Shown: one piece after another, positions 45,501 through 57,470 of the stretch | How the letters are laid out: each line of letters starts with the position of its first letter | How positions within the stretch are numbered: the stretch's first letter is position 1 | Source of the DNA: Ailanthus altissimus | Lineage: Eukaryota; Streptophyta; Magnoliopsida; Sapindales; Simaroubaceae | Length of the DNA stretch: 64,000 bases | Direction: 5' to 3' | Assembly: GCA_946807835.1 (NCBI GenBank) | Contig: OX327693.1 | Span: forward strand, 3,117,501 to 3,181,500 | The notes under the pieces: model-generated | Told to the model about the DNA's origin: nothing | Database searches by the model: none | What the model saw: the letters and a program-made list of their open reading frames with translations, nothing else | Program-made: the position numbers and the translations under genes

Positions 45501-47058
45501 ATTACAACCAATTGAAGTCTCTACATCTAAATCACCCAAAAACCCTAATTCTTACCTTGCCAATTTCTTCAATTTGATGACTCCTTCAAGCTCCACACTA
45601 GAATTCAACTCAATCTAAATCAAGAATACACACAAGAACATCAATTGAAGCAATCTTGAAAGTTCACATATCAATCTCACAAAACAATACTTTTCTCACC
45701 TCTTTTTCTTATAACTTTATTAAACATTAAAAATCATGAAAAAAACCTTAAAATGTCACTGTAGCAGCACCACTCTTTTTACACGAATTTTGCTCTTAGT
45801 GTTATGCTTTTGATCACTTAAAATTTCTACAACTTCTACTATATATATAGTGCTCTCCTAAAAGACCAATTTGCCCCTCAACTAACTCAAAAGTTTTAAA
45901 TTGCCATTAGTTGGAAACTAAGTATGAAATTGGTTCCTTTGTAACTATCTAGTTAGAATAGTCCAATGAACTAATTAAAATTTCTAACTTGGCAATCCAT
46001 GAGATTGTCTTTAATTGGTCAATTCTCTAATATATGGATTGTGTTTCTTAACAAAAGTTTGTTCCATACATAACCCTTAAAAGGAAATTCATGTAGTAAA
46101 TTAAAATTTTCTTTTCCAAGCTAATATAGAAAAATTCTAAAAATATTCTAGGGTCGTCTGACGCTCTGACCGAGTGTGAAATTATCAAATTAGGTCTAAT
46201 ATCTCCCATGTGCCCCATAAAAAATATATTTCTAATAGGATTAAAATCGGGTAACCCTATGGTGTTTTTATTGCTCTATACCGAAATCGAGACGCCAATA
46301 CTACTAGTAGGGATTGGATATTACAATACTATAATAAATTCTAAAATATTTATGAATATATTAAATTGCATAAATATTTATCTGTCTAAAATAAATCATG
46401 ACTAAATTTGATAATGTGTAATTTAATCATAAACGGCTGTATTAAAAACATATAAAATATATATAGTTATCCACTTATAAAAGTGTGCTAATCTTGAACT
46501 AGGTTTGGATTCTGAGATCTACTTACTATCGACACACCTCCTATATCGTAGGGTGTAAAAATACATCAATAGTACCGATATGTATTATAAATATTGAAAT
46601 ATAAATATTCTAATATTGTAAAACTATTGCCCGCTAAATCACTGGGTATAAATCTAACTACCTAAACTAATTTTTTGTATTTTCTTCTTCTATTTTATCT
46701 CGACTTCTCTTTCTTTATTTTCTTTTCTTTTCATTTCTTTTTTTTTCTTTCTCGGTTTTCTTCTTTCCCTTTCGTTTCCAACTTTTTCTCTTCTTCATTT
46801 CTTTTTTCTTCTCTTAGTTTCTTTCTTTTCTTTTTCTTCTTTTCTCTTCTCACAATTTGCGTCGGCTTCTCTTTTCTTCATTTATTTCCTTTCTTTTTCC
46901 TTTTCTTTCTTCTCTTTCAATTTTGCTTCTTTTTCTTCTTATGTTTCGATTGCTTCTTCTTAAACTAAGCAAAAACAAACATATATATATATGTATATAT
47001 ATAATGGCCACTGCTTAAATTTCTTTATACTTCTTTTTTCTTTTTCTTTTTCTTTTTG
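42589..47058 (-). mobile_element. LTR family B (Tekay/Del-like), minus copy, interrupted
   Basis: The minus-strand end GGATTCGGGTCA at 42589 corresponds to GGGTTGGGTCCTGTCA at 59739. Matching blocks include the three GTTAGACCAG repeats (43180-43310 against 59040-59160), the ACTCACTGAGC/ACTTACTGAGTGG zone (42870), and 46440-46680 against 58580-58800. The interruption at 43427-46325 is a solo LTR. The first ~50 bp of the LTR as seen at 58221 are missing or replaced by GAAAAA repeats near 47030. Confidence 0.85.
43427..46325 (-). mobile_element. Solo LTR, family A copy 3
   Basis: ATACT at 43422-43426 and 46326-46330 flanks TGACAGGCCC...GGATATTACA; 2899 bp. On the minus strand it begins TGTAATATCCAATCC like copy 1 and aligns with it throughout. 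A tandem duplication of about 185 bp lies inside (about 43830-44010 and 44017-44175, both with CAGCGACTTGCACACC). There is no coding sequence. Confidence 0.93.
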
Positions 47059-48815
47059 CCCCTTATTAAATTTCATCCTCGAAATTCATGTACCTCTCTG
47101 AAACAAATGAGGATATTGAACTCTCATTTGATCTTTTCGCTCCTATGTAGCCTCTTCCACTGTATGATTCCTCAATAGGACTTTAACTAGCAAAACAATC
47201 TTATTACGTAGTCCTTTCTGGCGATAGTCCACTATCTGAACATGTTCCTCATCATAAGTCAAGTCTGTCCTCAACTGAATTGACTGAGTATCTAGAATGT
47301 GAGAAGGGTCAGGTATATACTTTTGTAACATAAAAATATGAAACACATCATGAATGCTTAATAACTCAGGTGGCAATGCTAAGCGGTACGCAACCACACC
47401 AACCCTTTCTAGAGTCTTATATGGCTCAATATATCTAGGACTTAATTTTTTCTGTTTCCCAAAACAAAGCACGCTCTTTTATGGTAAGATCCGTAAGAAA
47501 ACTCTATATTCTACTGCAAACTTAAGCTGTCTATAGTGTTTATCTACATAACACTTCTGTTTGTCTTGAGCTGCCTTGAGTCTATCTCAATAATACTGAT
47601 TTTCTCACTAGTGGCTTGGATAATCTCTAGACCCAACAATTTTCTTTCTCTAACCTCATCCCAGCAAATCAGAGTTCTGCATTTTCTTCAGTATAAAGTC
47701 TCATACGGCGTCATTTGAATGCTAGACTAATAACTATTATTATATATAAACTCCATCAATGGTAAATAATCATCCAATTACCCTTAAACTATAATATACA
47801 AGCTCTAAGCATATCCTCTAATATCTGTATAGTTCTCTCTGACTACCCATCTGTTTGAGGATGAAAAGCTGTACTAAAGTTTAACTTAGTGCCTAAGGCT
47901 TTCTGTAAGCTATGCCAAAATCTAGAAGTGAATCAAGGGTTTCTATCTAATATGATAGACATTGGAGCCCCATGTAACTGTACAATCTCACTCACATACA
48001 AATGAGCCAGCCTATCTAATGAGTATATAATCTTATAAGGTAAACAATGAGCAGACTTTGTAAGTCAATCAATAATCACCCAAATACTATCATGATCCCT
48101 TTGAGTATGTGAAAGCCCAAAAACAAAGTTTATGGTGATATGTTCCTTCTTCTATTCAGAAATTGAAAGTGGTTGAGATAATACTACTAGCCTCTGATGT
48201 TTTGCCTTAACCTGTTGACAAATCAGGCAGTAAGATATAAACTCTAATATTTCTTTTCATACCTTGCCACTAGTAATGTTCTCTCAGAGTATGATATATT
48301 TTAGTGCTTTCAGGATGCATAGCATAAGCTGAGCTATGAGCTTCTTTTAAAATCTACTTCTTTAACTTTGAGTTATTCAGAACATAAAGTTTGTTACCTA
48401 TAACTAATGTGCCATCAGTTTTCAACGTTAAATCAGTCTGCATTCCATTCCTTACTTTTTGCTTAAATTTAACTAAATTAGGATCTTGATCTTGTATCTC
48501 TCGAATCTGATCAATCAATATAGGCCTAACTTGAAAATGTTCTAGAAGGACTCCAGACTCATCTACAGACAATTCAACCCCCATAAATCTTAATTCAACT
48601 AACAATAGAAGATAGGTTATCTTTAAATAAGCTATAGAGCTAGAAGACTTCCTACTGAGTGCATCTACCACCACATTTACCTTACCTAGATGATAGTTAA
48701 TTGTACAGTCATAATATTTTATTAGCTTTAACCATCTCCGTTGTCTCAGATTCAGATCTTTCTGTGTGAACAAATACTTCAAACTTTTGTGATTAGTGAA
48801 GATTTGACATGTAAC

Positions 48816-50261
48816 TGATAAGGGCAAATTTGTCATATATTTTCTCATATTTTTATTATTGATATTTTATGATTTTATGAGAATAGATGGCTATTTATGT
48901 GCATTATTGTTATTTATAGGGACTTGAACGAAATTTAAAGAAAGAACGCAAAAGGAGCGAAAACAGGGACTAAAATGCAAAGTTTTCAAATTATGAGTCC
49001 AGCGCCCCCGCGCCACAAGTATTTTCGCCCCAGCGCTGAAATAGTGATCAAAATTAGAAAAATGACCTGTTTAAGTCGCGTCTGGCGCCCCAGCGCCAGA
49101 AATTCACCGCGCCAGCGAGAAGCCGTTTTCATGCAGCGCCCCAGCGCCAAGATCCCACCGCTCCAGCGGTGATAGCTTTTTCACGCGTCGCCCCAGCGAC
49201 AGATGTATAGCGCGCCAGCGGTAGTGCGAGTCCTAGTCCGACGAGAATTGAGATTTTCAAGCTCAAATAAATCCCTATAAAACGCCACTCGTTCCCAGCC
49301 TTTAAGAATCAATCCAAGACGACCCAAGAGCACCAAGAATACAGAGTACGAGTCTTGGAGAGCAATAGGAGCTTAATTGAAGCAACTTTAGAGAGAGATA
49401 CAAGACGTTCTTCAGCATCAAGAGTTCCTAGGCAGCGCAATTAAGAGCAATTCGACGTCTATATCGGTTTGCTAATAATTGTATCATGATTTATAATTAT
49501 TTTTACTGTTGTTCTCTTGTAGCCATGAGCTAAACTTGTTTTCTAGGGTTAATACTTGAACTCAATATGTGTGCTTAATTGCCATATCCTTTTAGTATTT
49601 AATAAACTTAGTCATTTATTATTTAAATTACTTGTGTTTAATGCTTCAATATATCTGGCCAATATATGGTGAATGAATTGGTAATATTATTGATAAACTC
49701 GGAAGAGGAATCAATATATTTAGACCTAGGTAATTTGATGCATGATTGTAGAGTAACATTCAATGTTGCATATGCAAGTTTCAACTTAGGATAGGAATAT
49801 ACCTAATTGGCATGTATGATCAATAAGACCTAATCTTAATGAATCTTAATTTATTACAAGTACCATAGGAATATAGGTATTTGGTAAATTAGGGTATACT
49901 TGCATGACCTTGGAAGAGGCTTGTGAATACATTAGTGTCTTGATCAATAATAAAGACTAAGTGAGTTAAATATTAGAGGATTAATCATTAAAAAGCATAT
50001 TGAGGGATAATATTAATCATAGGTTTTCTCTACATTGCTATCATTTATTCTCTTTACATTGTGTTTTTGTTTTATATTTCTTACATTCAGTCTTAGATTT
50101 TTATTTTTCTGAATAATTATTAGGAAGATATAATTTTAGTAATTGGTTAAAAAGAAGAAATTATCCCTGTGGGTTCGACATCCGACTTATTTAGTCTCTT
50201 TATTACTTGCATACGATAGTGTATACTTGCACTTAATTTATGATATAGAAATATCGCATCA
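48816..50261 (+). mobile_element. Solo LTR, family D (Athila/Tat style)
   Basis: GTAAC at 48811-48815 and 50262-50266 flanks TGATAAGGGCAAATTTG...ATATCGCATCA; 1446 bp. Its removal joins the RNase H coding of the Gypsy element ([10 protein letters not shown]). The order is a GC-rich dyad array (49002-49220), TATA-like CCCTATAAAACGCC at about 49272, then an A/T-rich body and the end block CCCTGTGGGTTCGACATCC, CTTGCATACGATAGTG. That end block is shared in design with family F and with Athila LTRs. No internal sequence remains. Confidence 0.93.
49002..49220 (+). repeat. Array of eight GC-rich dyads with core CGC-NCCA-GCG
   Basis: Dyad cores lie at 49003-49012, 49026-49035, 49086-49095, 49108-49117, 49137-49146, 49159-49168, 49189-49198 and 49211-49220. 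The longest is TCTGGCGC-CCCA-GCGCCAGA (49081-49100), an 8-bp perfect stem. Others are ACCGC-TCCA-GCGGT and GTCGC-CCCA-GCGAC. Outer stem bases differ but stay complementary, while the four central bases are NCCA in seven of eight. The array sits 60-270 bp upstream of the LTR TATA box, so it could act as protein-binding sites in DNA. Confidence 0.85.
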
Positions 50262-50739
50262 GTAACACCATATAAATAATGTCTCCAAATCTTCAAGGCG
50301 ATTACTACTGCTGTTAATTCTAAATTATGGGTTAGATAATTCAACTCATGGTTCTTAAGTTGCCTAGAAGCATAAGTTATCACCTTACTATGCTATATCA
50401 ATACACAACCTAATCCTTTTCTAGAAGTATCACTATAAATTATAAATCATTTGGTACCAGATGAAACAGTAAGAACAGAAGTTGAAGTCAATCTTTTTTT
50501 AAGTTCTTAGAAACTACGTTCACATTCATTAGTTTATACAAACTTTACATTTTTTTTGGTCAACTTTGTAAACGGTGTGGCAATTTTAGAGAAGTCTTTA
50601 AGAAATCTCTGATAATCACCACAAAATAAGAATCCCACTATTGCCCCATCTTCTAACGATCCTGATATAACAAACAACCTTGTGATTGAAATATCCATTG
50701 CTAAATTAACATTTCAACCAACAACCACAAACATCCATC

Positions 50740-52335
50740 CTATGATTATTAGGAATAAATCTAAAGGGAATCAACGACTAGCACTTTAAACTATTTCCAC
50801 CACTACTCTCACTCCCAAAACTTTAAAAATAACCTTTAAAGACCCACATTGGGTAGTGGCCATGAAAGAGGAATTACAAGCCTTACACTACAACCAAACC
50901 TAGACCGTTGTCCTTTGACCAACCAACACAAACATTATTGGCTCAAAATGGGTTTATCATATTAAATACAAAAAAGATGGTAGCTTTGATAGATTTAAAG
51001 CTCAACTTGTAGCAAAAGGGTTTACCCAAGTTTCTGGCCTTGACTATAAAAAAACATTCAGCCTTGTAATCAAACATACCACTATACGATTGGTGATTGC
51101 TTTTGCCACCCTATTTAATTGAACCATGAAGCAATTGGATGTGAGCAATGCATTCCTTCACGGTTACATTACAGAAACAATATTTATGGAATGACCCCTT
51201 AGGATTTATTGACTTTACTCAGCCTTCACATGTTTGTAAGTTGAACAAGTCTCTTTACAGGCTTAAACAAGCTCCTCGAGCATGGTTTGAATGTCTCACT
51301 ACCGCTCTTCTTAAAATTGAATTCATAAATAGTAAAGTAGATAATTCTCTATTTATTTTGCATTTTGCCTCTATAATAATTTTAATTCTTATTTATGTTG
51401 ATGATGTGATCATAACAGGAAATCATAAGCCCACTATTCAGTCTATCATCAACACTCTTAGCCATCAATTTGCATTAAAAGATATTGGTACCCTAACTAT
51501 TTCTTAGGTATTGAAATCGAGCGTTTTAATAATGGTCTTTTTCTTTCATAGGCAAAATATACCAAAGACTTGCTCACCAAAACAAAGATGTTGCACAGCT
51601 CCTACATTACCATTCTATGTGCTATTAAACCAGCACAACAACATGATGACAATAAGCTTGTTAACGCAACTGAATTTTGGCAAATTGCGGTAGCCTACAA
51701 TACCTTACCTTTACCAGACCGGACATCACATATGCTGTTAACAAGGTTTGTCAAAACTTTCAAGCACCAACCAAAACAGATTTTAATGCTGTAAAATGAA
51801 TATTGCAGTATCTTAAAGGAACCCTTAACTTTGGCACTTGCTTTATGGCTCAAAGCTCCCTCACTCTATATGGCTTTGCTGACTCAGATTAGGTTGGGTG
51901 CTCACAAACAAGAAGAAGCACCATAGGCTACTGCATCTATCTTGGTGCAATTACATATTTTGAAGTTCTAAGAAACAACCCACCGTCTCTCGATCCAATG
52001 TTGAAGCTGAGTATCACTCACTAGCCTCTACCGCAACTGAACTTACTTAGATTATATATCTTCTCAAAGATATCAGAATATCTCTCACCAGCACACCTAT
52101 ACTTGTTTACAACAACAAAAATGTAATACAAAAGTGTAAAAATTCAGTCTTTCATGCACGCACAAAATACATCGAAACTGACTACCACTTTATTTGTGAG
52201 AATGTCTCTCAAGGGCTGTTAAAACTCGATATACCCCTTCCTCTCAATAGACAGCTGACATCTTTACAAAATCACTTGCCAAGGATTTATTTCTAAAATT
52301 TTGGACCAAGCTTGACCTCACTTCAGTTGCGATCC
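50740..52335 (+). pseudogene. Copia reverse transcriptase and RNase H fragment
   Basis: The reading starts near 50740 and gives HWVVAMKEELQAL, IIGSKWVYHIKYKKDGSFDR, KAQLVAKGFTQVSGLDYKK, TMKQLDVSNAFLHGYI, LYRLKQAPRAWFE and LIYVDDVIITG with an intact YVDD near 51390. A frame change near 51505 leads to the FLGIEIERFNNGLF block, then RNase H pieces LQYLKGTLNFGTCF, GFADSD and STIGYCIYLG, and near the end TKSLAKDLFLKFWTKL. The polypurine tract TTTAGGGGGGC follows at 52341-52351. It differs from the family at 21105. Integrase and upstream parts are missing. Confidence 0.87.
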
Positions 52336-52351
52336 TAAGCTTTAGGGGGGC

Positions 52352-52746
52352 TGATAAGTTATCACAACAAAAAGAGAAACAAATCAAAAGACTCCAACAA
52401 GAATGACAACTATCAAAAGGAATTGGAAACAATTCAAAGAATTTGGAAACAAGTCAAAGTCTTAGGAACCTAAAAGGAAAGGAATCAAAGGAATCAATAT
52501 TTGATTAGAACTCCTCCTCTTACATTGCTCTAGCTAATGGTATCCTAGTGACACTTGTCTTCAAACGGCTAGATTTCTCTAAATAGGAAATGCGTTTAAG
52601 TTGTACATAAATGCCATTATAGACTTCTAAAATAATGGCTAAATAACCATGTATATATGAAGTACAAATCGTGTAAATCAAGCAAGGCTATTTGATACAA
52701 AGTACAACTTTATTGTCTTGATTTCATCTTTACTAATAACTCTCCA
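52352..52746 (+). mobile_element. Copia 3' LTR (short)
   Basis: TGATAAGTTATCACAAC starts directly after the polypurine tract at 52341-52351, as a Copia 3' LTR should. The sequence has a TTGTACATAA block and ends around AATAACTCTCCA near 52746. At about 395 bp this is usual for a short Copia LTR. No partner LTR or target duplication is visible, so the right edge is estimated. Confidence 0.6.
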
Positions 52747-52829
52747 CTTTTAATAAAAAAAATTATTTTGATGTGTTTATCTCTAATGTATTGTTTCTTT
52801 ATTTATTTTGATCAAAATGCAGCTACGTT

Positions 52830-53050
52830 TAGGGTGCAAAAGTATATTTTCAGGTCAGGCTTCCGAAGCATTAGAGGCAAGAACATTAACTTATTATATG
52901 AGACGCCCAATTTATTTCATAGAAATGAAGCTTTGATGTTGTTTGGTGAATGCACTTCTTTGCACAAACAGGATTGCCTTGCTTTAAGACATCTTTTTAA
53001 GCATTCACTCTTTATTTAACACTCGCAGTTTATTTAATAGAAATGATGTA
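52830..53050 (+). repeat. Copy of a segment shared with the TNL tail region
   Basis: GAGGCAAGAACATT, AATTTATTTCATAGAAATGA, GCTTTGATGTTGYTTGGTGA and CACAARCRGGATT match 1755-1860 in order. A further partial tandem copy follows (CATTCACTCTTTATTTAAC...TTTATTTAATAGAAATGAT at 52998-53048). No protein is recognised. Confidence 0.6.
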
Positions 53051-54185
53051 TTGATGTTATATGAACAATCTTACATGGAGGTCTCAAGTCTTGCCTCTTA
53101 TAGGAGGTCTTGGCTTAGACCAACACATCAATGGGGAACCACCATCAAAAACCTTAAAAAAGAATGGGAAATTATCAATCCTGAGTTTGTGACTTGGGTC
53201 AACAATGATGGATTTCATATGACTCTACTAAAAAGAACAATGACGGAAGATGTCCTCACTATGATTGTTGAGGGCAAATTGCAAGAGAAATATGGTTCTC
53301 AATAGAAGAATCAACAAATGGTTGAAAGACATCCTTTATTCACAAAACAAATGTGTCTATGAAGCTAGACAATTTTTTAAGAAAATTTAAAGGGTTTTAT
53401 GATAACTTAGCAGCCATTAGGAAGACTATGACAGATGAAGATAAAGTCATTCAAATGGCTCAAGCTCTTGGCCCAGCATATGCTGATTTTAAGATGGCTA
53501 TGTTGACAAAGCCTCCTTACCCGAGCTTCAAGCAATTTCATCTCACTCTTTAACCATGAACAATCTATTATGGCACAAAGACAGGAAGTAAGGCAAGCGA
53601 ACCCAAATATGAACCAAGCTTTCTACAAAGGCGTCGAGGTCAAAATTAGTGTGGAGGTAGAAATTGGGGTTGTGGAAGAGGCAACAATTTTGTAAGCAGT
53701 GAACAAGGAAACTCGACTAATCAAAGCAACTCTACAACCCTACAACAACTCAAATTCCTGCAAATCTCAAGCCTTCAATGCTAATTCACAACCAAAAAGA
53801 GATTTGGAAGAATCCAAGAAAAAAAATATAAGGTTATTTGTCAAATATACGAGAAGTCAAATCAGTGTGGCAGTCTGTTAGAGTCGTTGTGGGTATGAAT
53901 CTCTTAAGGAAGTTGCAACTAAACAAGTCTTTACTGCTATAAACCTCAATATTCCAACAGACCAACAATTTTATATAGACAATGCTGCTACTTCTCACAT
54001 GACTAATAACTCAGGTAAATTAAATCATATTAAAACATATAAAGGTTTTGACAAAATATTTGTTGGTTATGGCCGATAAGTACAAATATCTCATACTAGA
54101 AACGCTAATATTTTGTGGGTTAAATTATCAATTAAAAAGGTGATTCATATTAGCATTAAAGAGTAGCATTTTAATACATTATTTA
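53051..54185 (+). pseudogene. Copia gag with start of protease
   Basis: The gag blocks are EWEIINPEFVTWVNNDGF, TMTEDVLTMIVEG, VSMKLDNFLRKFKGFYDNLA, DEDKVIQMAQALGPAYADFK and MLTKPPYPSFKQF, typical of Ale/Retrofit-type Copia gag. The glycine-rich basic tail GRGRGNNF follows. From 53880 on, frames are broken, but DQQFYIDNAATSHMTNNSGK (protease start; D-N-A-A for the usual D-S/T-G-A) is readable at about 53960. It may belong with the RT fragment upstream, but the LTR-gag order would need a second element. Confidence 0.8.
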
Positions 54186-55020
54186 ATGTTCAAACAATAT
54201 TACATCTTTTCTATTTTAACGTCTTTGTTTAATAAAAAATAATTTTTAATTTACAAATAACTCCTATTTTTACATTTTTAACTTTATTCTCTTATCTTAA
54301 TAAAAATAAATTTTATATTTATAGGTAATCCTTAATGAAAAGAATTATATGCTTATAAATCTTTTCCTATAGGGAAGATTGAATGTCTATTCTTTAATAC
54401 AAAAAAATTTTATACTTATAATTATTTTTTCTATGTAGAAAAGATTTTTTGTTTTCAATTTAACTTATATAAATAGAATCATAATTATGGAATGTCAAAC
54501 ATTAGTGATTTTATCTCTTCTTTCAATTTGTGCCAAACTCTTCTTTCTAACTCAAAAGTTAAGAAAAAAATCTTCAAGAAATAAGTAAGTTAGAATATTT
54601 TAAATTTTGATGATTTTATTTATATATTAGTTAGTTTTTTCAATATCTTACTATTGTAATTTTATATGTATTTTTTATGGATCTTGATCTTTATTCTTTT
54701 ACTTTAAATTTATTAATTTTAAGATATAAAATTTATTTTTACAAATAATATAATATATATATTTATTGTTTAATATTTTATTTTATTTTTATGGGAAAGC
54801 CATCCACAATTAATCAATTTTAAAAATAAAATACTAAAAATTCAAAAATCTATACATCATCACCAATTCTTAAGGTTATGCTAACGTTCTCAACAACATT
54901 TTTTTAGGTCATCTACTATTGATATAGAATAAAAATATTATTTTATTTTATTTTATTAAATTTAAAAATTCATATTATGATTTGACCCCCCTAAACTCAA
55001 ATTCTGGTTTCGCCCCTGAA
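54186..55020. other. AT-rich sequence ending in a repeat-like terminus
   Basis: There is no coding. At 54981-55018 the minus strand reads CAGGGGCGAAACCAGAATTT, then GAGTTTAGGGGGGTCAAAT. A CAGGGGCGRARCCAGAATTT terminus is familiar to me from repeats in many plant genomes, but I cannot place the class here and found no matching opposite end. The rest is poly-A/T words. Confidence 0.4.
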
Positions 55021-56942
55021 CATAGAACACGAGAAGCTTGAACTAATTTAGTTGTCATAATATTAGAAAGAATTTTTTATTATTATAATAATTTATCTAA
55101 ACTTGGTGGCCAAGTTTAGACTTGTTTTATTATATAATATGATTTTTTTTAATATATATATATATATGTGTGTGTGTGTGGATATGGATGTGTGATATAT
55201 GAGAGGTGGAAAACAATTTTTGTTTTCTTTGTTATTATGGAAGTATGGTGGCCAACCAAACAATTATCAAACACGAAGGGATTTTGATCCAATTTTGAGT
55301 TAATTTCAAGTGTTGAAATTGATTCTTTTACTTGCTTAAGTTGGCTACCAATAACAACAACACAAGAAATTTATTTTATTGACCAAATAATTGCTCAAGG
55401 AAAAAAATAAATTTAAAAGTTTTAAGTGTTAAATTTAGTGCTGAATAATTGAGGCTGTTGTTCTAGCTTACCAAACCCACTATGTTGGTGACTAGAATTG
55501 CCAACAAGTAAGACTCCAGGTGAACTCCCAAATATACATGTAAAAAGGTTACACATTTTGGTGAATTCTCAAACTCTCTTAAATATATTAGTTTGATTAA
55601 TATGTTATTTACTTGTATTTGTTGTATGGTTTTATTATTCCGCTGCTCCTAAATATATATATGATATGTATTTTGTACAATGAACACAATTGCACATGCA
55701 TACACTATAGTATAATTGATCTCAATATATTTTAATTACACTATCCATGTGTACATGCTTCCTCTGAAGGTTAGTAGACATCGAGACCAAGATATATGAA
55801 TTGACTTTCAAATAAATATCTATCCATTTCTGATAAGTTTCAATCTTTTTTTAGGCCTTATGAGAAACACATATGGAAATTTTCTGATTAATAACATGCA
55901 ACAGTTTTTTGAATCTAGAACTTTTTTAAATTCATTAACCAATCAGAAATAACTCTTAGCACATATCAATTTGTGTGCATTTAATATGTGAACTAATGGG
56001 TTGCTAATAGTCATTTTATCTTTGAAAAACAAAAGTGGAGATGTTATCAGAACATTTCAAATCATTAAAACACTTTAGATCATGAATATAACAACTTATA
56101 TGTTTTCAATCTAAAGATATCCTCCTAATACTTTACATTTTCTTTTAATCTCTCAAACAAGGAAAACAAAAGTTTAACTTCTTAAAGTTTACGGTGGAAA
56201 GTAAACCAAATTAAAATTTGCTTCAACCTCACACTTTAGTGATATTGGTCTTTGTAATCCCAAAAGATAGACAACTCTTATTAATTATATTTCATACAAC
56301 TCATAATACTAATCCTAAACACAACTTCTCCTCACACTTTATTGATATTTAGTAAGTGTGTTACAGATTAACTTGTTAATTATTAAATATAAATTACTGA
56401 TATTATCCTCACACTGTAGTAACGTTAAGTAATACGTTCACTTATATTTACCTCATGTCATGTTAAACCGGTACAGTCCAAACCACTATGACCAGTCTCT
56501 CACACTTTAGCGAAATTAAGAATGACCGAAGTGATTCCTTTAACACCGTATTAACAAGATAGGCCGTGTATAACATTCACCAAGAATGAAACACATAACA
56601 ATCTCATCTTGAGAGATTTTAAGCCTATTTGAATCTCATGAGGATAAATTTCTCAATCCTTCATTTGTTTAAGCAAGCACAACTAACTCCCACAAATAGT
56701 TCTCCTATTATAGTTAACAACGTAAACAAATGATTATTGGATTAAGCAACAATGTAATGGCCCTATCTATATGTCATTATACAAATTAAAGAATCCAATT
56801 AAATGAAAGTTGCAACACCAAGCTTCTACACAAGCCTTGGCGCAGCAATTTTGGACCTCGATGTCAAACATCACTCCATTGTCCAACAATACATAGCTCT
56901 TGTGTTACACACTGAACACACATCTTACTTTGATACCAATGT
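55021..56942 (-). other. Probable internal region of a non-autonomous LTR element
   Basis: No protein is recognisable in six frames. On the minus strand it follows an LTR-like end and the primer site ACATTGGTATCAAAGTAAG (56950-56930). A CTCACACTTTAGTG motif recurs at 56229, 56331, 56408 and 56498. There is a (TA)n(TG)n run at 55158-55181. Long non-coding internal DNA after a primer site fits a LARD-type non-autonomous retrotransposon, but a second LTR was not identified. Confidence 0.4.
56229..56516. repeat. Four spaced copies of CTCACACTTTAGTG
   Basis: The copies are CTCACACTTTAGTGATAT (56229), CTCACACTTTATTGATAT (56331), CTCACACTGTAGTAACGT (56408) and CTCACACTTTAGCGAAAT (56498). Spacings are about 102, 77 and 90 bp, with unrelated sequence between them, so the motif rather than the unit is conserved. 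Confidence 0.7.
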
Positions 56943-57470
56943 TGTAATCGGGTGTATGTATGTGTAGTAAAACATGAATGAATGTCATATAGCATATACC
57001 GAAAGTATAATATACATTTCAAAGCCACAAAAGCACAAATAGTTCTATCAGCAATAAAAAATATTACTAATGTGTTATTCTCTAGTGTGGGGTATATGTT
57101 ATTCTTCCCTCTTTTAGGGAGTTTGTACCTTCGAGTATAAGTCAATGTGTAAATATAATATCTTAGGTTATATTTCTCTTCTATGAGAAGTTTCTTACCT
57201 TTTTCCTTCTGTGGCATCTATGTTCATCTTTTATAGGGTCTCTTCTCTAGTGTGAAGTATATGTTATTCTTCCCTCCTTTATGGTGGTATATGTTTTTAG
57301 TCGTGTCAATATATAAATATAACGTGTTATTATAATAATCATTTGATTGTACTATCAATGGCCCTCTAATATTATATAAGTATTTAAAAAAAGTCAATCT
57401 CTTTAGATATAGTCTATCCAATTCTAAATTTCACTCGACTAAAGACGACACTTGTTTAATAAAGATAACA
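56943..57470 (-). mobile_element. LTR of the putative non-autonomous element
   Basis: On the minus strand it ends CATACACCCGATTACA, directly before ACATTGGTATCAAAGT, a tRNA-Met type primer site. Its start is probably TGTTATCTTTATTAAAC near 57470. It contains an internal repeat: CTCTAGTGTGGGGTATATG followed by TTATTCTTCCC at 57079 recurs as CTCTAGTGTGAAGTATATG plus TTATTCTTCCC at 57248. Open frames on the minus strand here run through the repeats and are not credible genes. Confidence 0.5.

Larger units (their letters stand above)
42589..50625 (-). mobile_element. Tekay/Del-like Gypsy element, 5'-truncated, minus strand
   Basis: From right to left on the minus strand come part of RT/RNase H (50625-50267), a nested solo LTR (50261-48816), the rest of RNase H and integrase (48815-47143), a polypurine tract TTAATAAGGGG near 47065, and the 3' LTR (to 42589) with a family-A solo LTR inside. 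The gag, protease and RT core are absent; at about 50625 the sequence changes to Copia. Protein and LTR closely resemble the plus-strand element at 58221. Confidence 0.88.
47143..50625 (-). pseudogene. Gypsy pol: RNase H, integrase and C-terminus, broken
   Basis: On the minus strand, 50625-50267 gives [42 protein letters not shown] and [13 protein letters not shown], continuing past the nested LTR at 48815 with [31 protein letters not shown] and VDALSRKSS (end of RNase H). The integrase zone 47480-48350 is broken, but FHPQTDG and SERTIQILEDML are readable near 47810-47870. The tail at 47472-47143 has LSPRYIEPYKTLERVGVVAY, RLALPPELLSIHDVFHIFML and KYIPDPSH, the conserved segment after the integrase core. 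Stops are numerous. Confidence 0.88.

Noticed and set aside
46675..46968. Phe/Ser-rich 97-codon frame
   Set aside because: It is the complementary pyrimidine side of the LTR purine tract on the minus-strand element.
48975..49220. Possible CRISPR-like or coding repeat array
   Set aside because: Repeats are short dyads with varying arms and irregular spacing, in a plant LTR; no spacer-repeat structure. The 65-codon frame there is a by-product.
56864..57421. Two minus-strand frames of 117 and 65 codons
   Set aside because: They overlap an LTR-like sequence with internal duplications and encode no recognisable domain.
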